Source: Bradyrhizobium sp. NAS96.2 (GTDB lineage: Bacteria > Pseudomonadota > Alphaproteobacteria > Rhizobiales > Xanthobacteraceae). From it: a stretch of DNA of 52,164 nt. This document shows, piece after piece, positions 50,268 through 52,164 of this stretch. Made by a program: the position numbers and the translations under genes. The first letter of the stretch is position 1. Every line of letters starts with the position of its first letter. Below the pieces are notes generated by a model, which saw only the letters and a list, made by a program, of their open reading frames with translations, had not been told where the DNA came from and searched no databases. The stretch covers positions 1-52,164 of the forward strand of contig NZ_LGHK01000073.1 of NCBI RefSeq assembly GCF_001908235.1, in the 5' to 3' direction.

Positions 50268-51365
50268 TCAGGTATTGAACCTGAAATGCATGACGTCGCC
50301 GTCGGCGACGACATACTCCTTGCCTTCTAGCCGCAGCTTGCCGGCATCGCGCGCGCCGGCTTCGCCATTGCCGGCGACATAATCGTCGTACGCAATGGTC
50401 TCGGCGCGGATGAAGCCTTTCTCGAAATCGGTGTGGATCACGCCGGCCGCGGCAGGCGCCTTGGTGCCGCGGTCGATGGTCCAGGCGCGCGCTTCCTTCG
50501 GGCCGACGGTGAAATAGGTGATGAGGTCGAGCAGCCGGTAGCCGGCGCGGATCAGCCGGTCGAGCCCGGCCTCTTCGAGACCCAAGGTCTCCAGGAAGTC
50601 GGTACGCTCCTCGCGCGACAGCGTCGCGATCTCGGATTCGATCTTGGCGGAGATCACGACCGCCACCGCGCCCTCCTCCTTGGCACGCTCGAACACCGCC
50701 TTGGAGAAATTGTTGCCGTCCTTGGCCGAGCCTTCCTCGACGTTGCAGACATAGAGCACTGGCTTGGAGGTCAAGAGCCCGAGCATGCGGAACGCACGCT
50801 CCTCTTCCGGCTTGCGCTCCATGCCGCGGGCCGGCTTGCCGTCGCGCAGCAACGCCAGCGCGCGGTTGACCAGCTCGAGCTGCTCCTTGGCTTCCTTGTC
50901 GTTGCCCTTGGCCTTCTTGGTGAGATTGTCGACGCGCTTCTCGAGGCTGTCGAGGTCGGACAGCATCAGCTCGGTCTCGATGGTCTCGATATCGGCGAGC
51001 GGCGCGATCTTGCCTTCGACATGGGTGATGTCGGAATCCTCGAAGCAGCGCACCACATGGGCGATGGCGTCGACCTCGCGGATGTTGGCGAGGAACTGGT
51101 TGCCGAGGCCTTCGCCCTGCGACGCGCCGCGGACCAGGCCCGCGATATCGACGAAGGTGAGCCGGGTCGGGATGATCTGCCCCGACTTCGCGACCGCGGC
51201 GAGCTTCTCCAGCCGCGGATCGGGAACCGCCACCTCGCCGACATTCGGCTCGATGGTGCAGAACGGATAGTTCGCCGCCTGGGCGGCCGCCGTCTCGGTC
51301 AGCGCATTGAACAGCGTCGACTTGCCGACGTTAGGCAGCCCGACGATCCCGCATTTGAATCCCAT
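50268..51365 (-). CDS. ychF: Redox-responsive ATPase YchF (Obg family)
   Basis: A 365-residue Obg-family P-loop protein that binds ATP rather than GTP. It has GFKCGIVGLPNVGKSTLFNALTETAAAQAANYPFCTIEPNVGEVAVPD, DIAGLVRGASQGEGLGNQFLANIREVDAIAHVVRCF, a coiled-coil insertion in the middle, and the TGS-like C-terminus (LITYFTVGPKEARAWTIDRGTKAPAAAGVIHTDFEKGFIRAE). It associates with ribosomes and links to the oxidative stress response. It is in a typical rplY-pth-ychF order. Confidence 0.97.
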   Translation of the reverse strand: MGFKCGIVGLPNVGKSTLFNALTETAAAQAANYPFCTIEPNVGEVAVPDPRLEKLAAVAKSGQIIPTRLTFVDIAGLVRGASQGEGLGNQFLANIREVDAIAHVVRCFEDSDITHVEGKIAPLADIETIETELMLSDLDSLEKRVDNLTKKAKGNDKEAKEQLELVNRALALLRDGKPARGMERKPEEERAFRMLGLLTSKPVLYVCNVEEGSAKDGNNFSKAVFERAKEEGAVAVVISAKIESEIATLSREERTDFLETLGLEEAGLDRLIRAGYRLLDLITYFTVGPKEARAWTIDRGTKAPAAAGVIHTDFEKGFIRAETIAYDDYVAGNGEAGARDAGKLRLEGKEYVVADGDVMHFRFNT

Positions 51366-51418
51366 GTCTTCCTCTATCCATCTTCGTCATGCCCGGCCTC
51401 GCGCCGGACACAAGGGGA

Positions 51419-52030
51419 TCAGGCCGGCTCGCCGCCGTTCTCACCCTTGTCGAAAAATCCCTTGGCCTGCATTGTCAGATGCACCTTGTTCGCGAACGAC
51501 GCATCGTGCCCCGCTGCCAGCAGGCCGGCATTGTCGGCGACGGCCTGGCACAAGGCCTCCACCCACGCCCGGTCGCTCTTGGCGAAGTCCGACAGCACGT
51601 GGCTGTGCACGAGCTCCTTGACGCCGGGATGACCGATCCCGAGCCGCACCCGCCGATATTCGTTGCCGATATGTGCGGAGATCGAGCGCAGCCCGTTATG
51701 GCCGGCGATCCCGCCGCCGATCTTGACCCGCACCTTGGCGGGCGGCAGTTCGAGCTCGTCCTGGAACACGGTGATGTCGGCGGGCGCGAGCTTGAAGAAG
51801 TTCGCCGCCTCCTGCACCGCGCGTCCGGACTCGTTCATGAAAGTAGTCGGCTTCAGCAGCACGACCTTCTCACGATCGACGACACCTTCGGAGGTCTCGC
51901 CCTGAAAGCGACGGCGCCATGGTGCGAAACCATGACGCCGTGCAATCTCGTCGACCGCCAGAAAACCGATATTGTGCCGGTTGCTGGCGTATTTCGCGCC
52001 GGGATTACCGAGACCGACAAAAAGGCGCAT
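51419..52030 (-). CDS. pth: Peptidyl-tRNA hydrolase
   Basis: A 203-residue Pth: [34 protein letters not shown] with the catalytic His, [63 protein letters not shown] with the catalytic Asp. It releases tRNA from peptidyl-tRNA that drops off the ribosome. It lies 55 bp after the L25 gene and upstream of ychF. Confidence 0.97.
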   Translation of the reverse strand: MRLFVGLGNPGAKYASNRHNIGFLAVDEIARRHGFAPWRRRFQGETSEGVVDREKVVLLKPTTFMNESGRAVQEAANFFKLAPADITVFQDELELPPAKVRVKIGGGIAGHNGLRSISAHIGNEYRRVRLGIGHPGVKELVHSHVLSDFAKSDRAWVEALCQAVADNAGLLAAGHDASFANKVHLTMQAKGFFDKGENGGEPA

Positions 52031-52085
52031 GGCGCGGCATCCCGCGTCGGCGCGCCATCAGAGGATCGCGCGCCGACCTGATCGA

Positions 52086-52164
52086 TTACTTCTTCTTGTC
52101 GCCACCGCCGGCGGGAGCCTTGGCACCCGCGGCCGGAGCCGCAGCACCCGCAGCCGGAGCGGCA
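52086..52164 (-). CDS. rplY: 50S ribosomal protein L25/Ctc, C-terminal tail (partial)
   Basis: Only the last 25 codons are in the window: an Ala/Pro/Gly-rich tail ending APAGGGDKKK and a TAA stop. This low-complexity tail, together with pth and ychF directly downstream, is the usual alphaproteobacterial L25 (TL5/Ctc) context. The RNA-binding domain lies beyond the window. Confidence 0.8.
   Translation of the reverse strand, partial: AAPAAGAAAPAAGAKAPAGGGDKKK

Overview
The window is a GC-rich, gene-dense piece of an alphaproteobacterial chromosome, most likely Bradyrhizobium or a close relative in the Nitrobacteraceae. This rests on recognisable protein families, on conserved housekeeping neighbourhoods (carA, carB-greA, an Lrp-type regulator beside trxB-LysR, rplY-pth-ychF, dnaG), and on several families of palindromic intergenic repeats of the kind that crowd Bradyrhizobium intergenic DNA. 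No phage, integrase, transposase, plasmid or CRISPR signature was seen.

Layout. 1-5.3 kb: the N-terminal part of DNA primase, a chlorite-dismutase-like haem protein, a gamma-glutamylcyclotransferase-like protein, two adjacent transglutaminase-like proteins and an N-formylglutamate amidohydrolase. 5.3-13.4 kb: a membrane and redox-sensing block with a PepSY membrane protein, an NDH-2-like flavoprotein, an AraC regulator, and a translationally coupled Rrf2 regulator - PAS histidine kinase - FixJ/LuxR-type response regulator cassette holding a 38-codon receiver-like fragment. 13.5-17.9 kb: a TetR-led operon for a molybdenum hydroxylase whose 2Fe-2S and molybdenum subunits are fused. 17.9-31.1 kb: accessory metabolism and transport, including an ArsR regulator coupled to three tandem SRPBCC proteins, an LVIVD-repeat secreted protein with a frameshifted partner, an acyl-CoA synthetase, a Rieske-FAD reductase, YqeY, and a serine hydrolase divergent from a LysR regulator. 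31.3-41.1 kb: carA, a thioesterase, an enolase-superfamily protein, a cupin, Dps, a methyltransferase, a structured 470-bp leader with a tRNA-Cys-like gene and an intrinsic terminator, carB and greA. 41.2-46.9 kb: three DoxX paralogues, an Lrp regulator, trxB-LysR, a 538-bp gap with one or two candidate small RNAs, and a DapA-family protein. 47.2-52.2 kb: a copper ATPase divergent from its CsoR-type regulator, then ychF, pth and the tail of rplY.

Three features stand out. (1) At 36547-36622 there is a tRNA-Cys-like gene with perfect acceptor and T stems, U73 and encoded CCA, but an abnormal D-loop and anticodon arm. It lies in a leader that ends in an intrinsic terminator only 28 bp before the carB start. 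(2) Several genes (Rrf2, TetR, ArsR, CsoR, carA) have recognisable -35/-10 elements placed so that transcription would begin at or within a few bases of the start codon, which suggests leaderless mRNAs with operators built into the promoter core. (3) Between a LysR gene and the dapA-like gene there is a compact promoter-to-terminator small RNA candidate with a pyrimidine-rich, anti-Shine-Dalgarno-like loop, next to a second terminator whose upstream DNA has a similar motif. All calls come from reading sequence alone; no database search or folding program was run.
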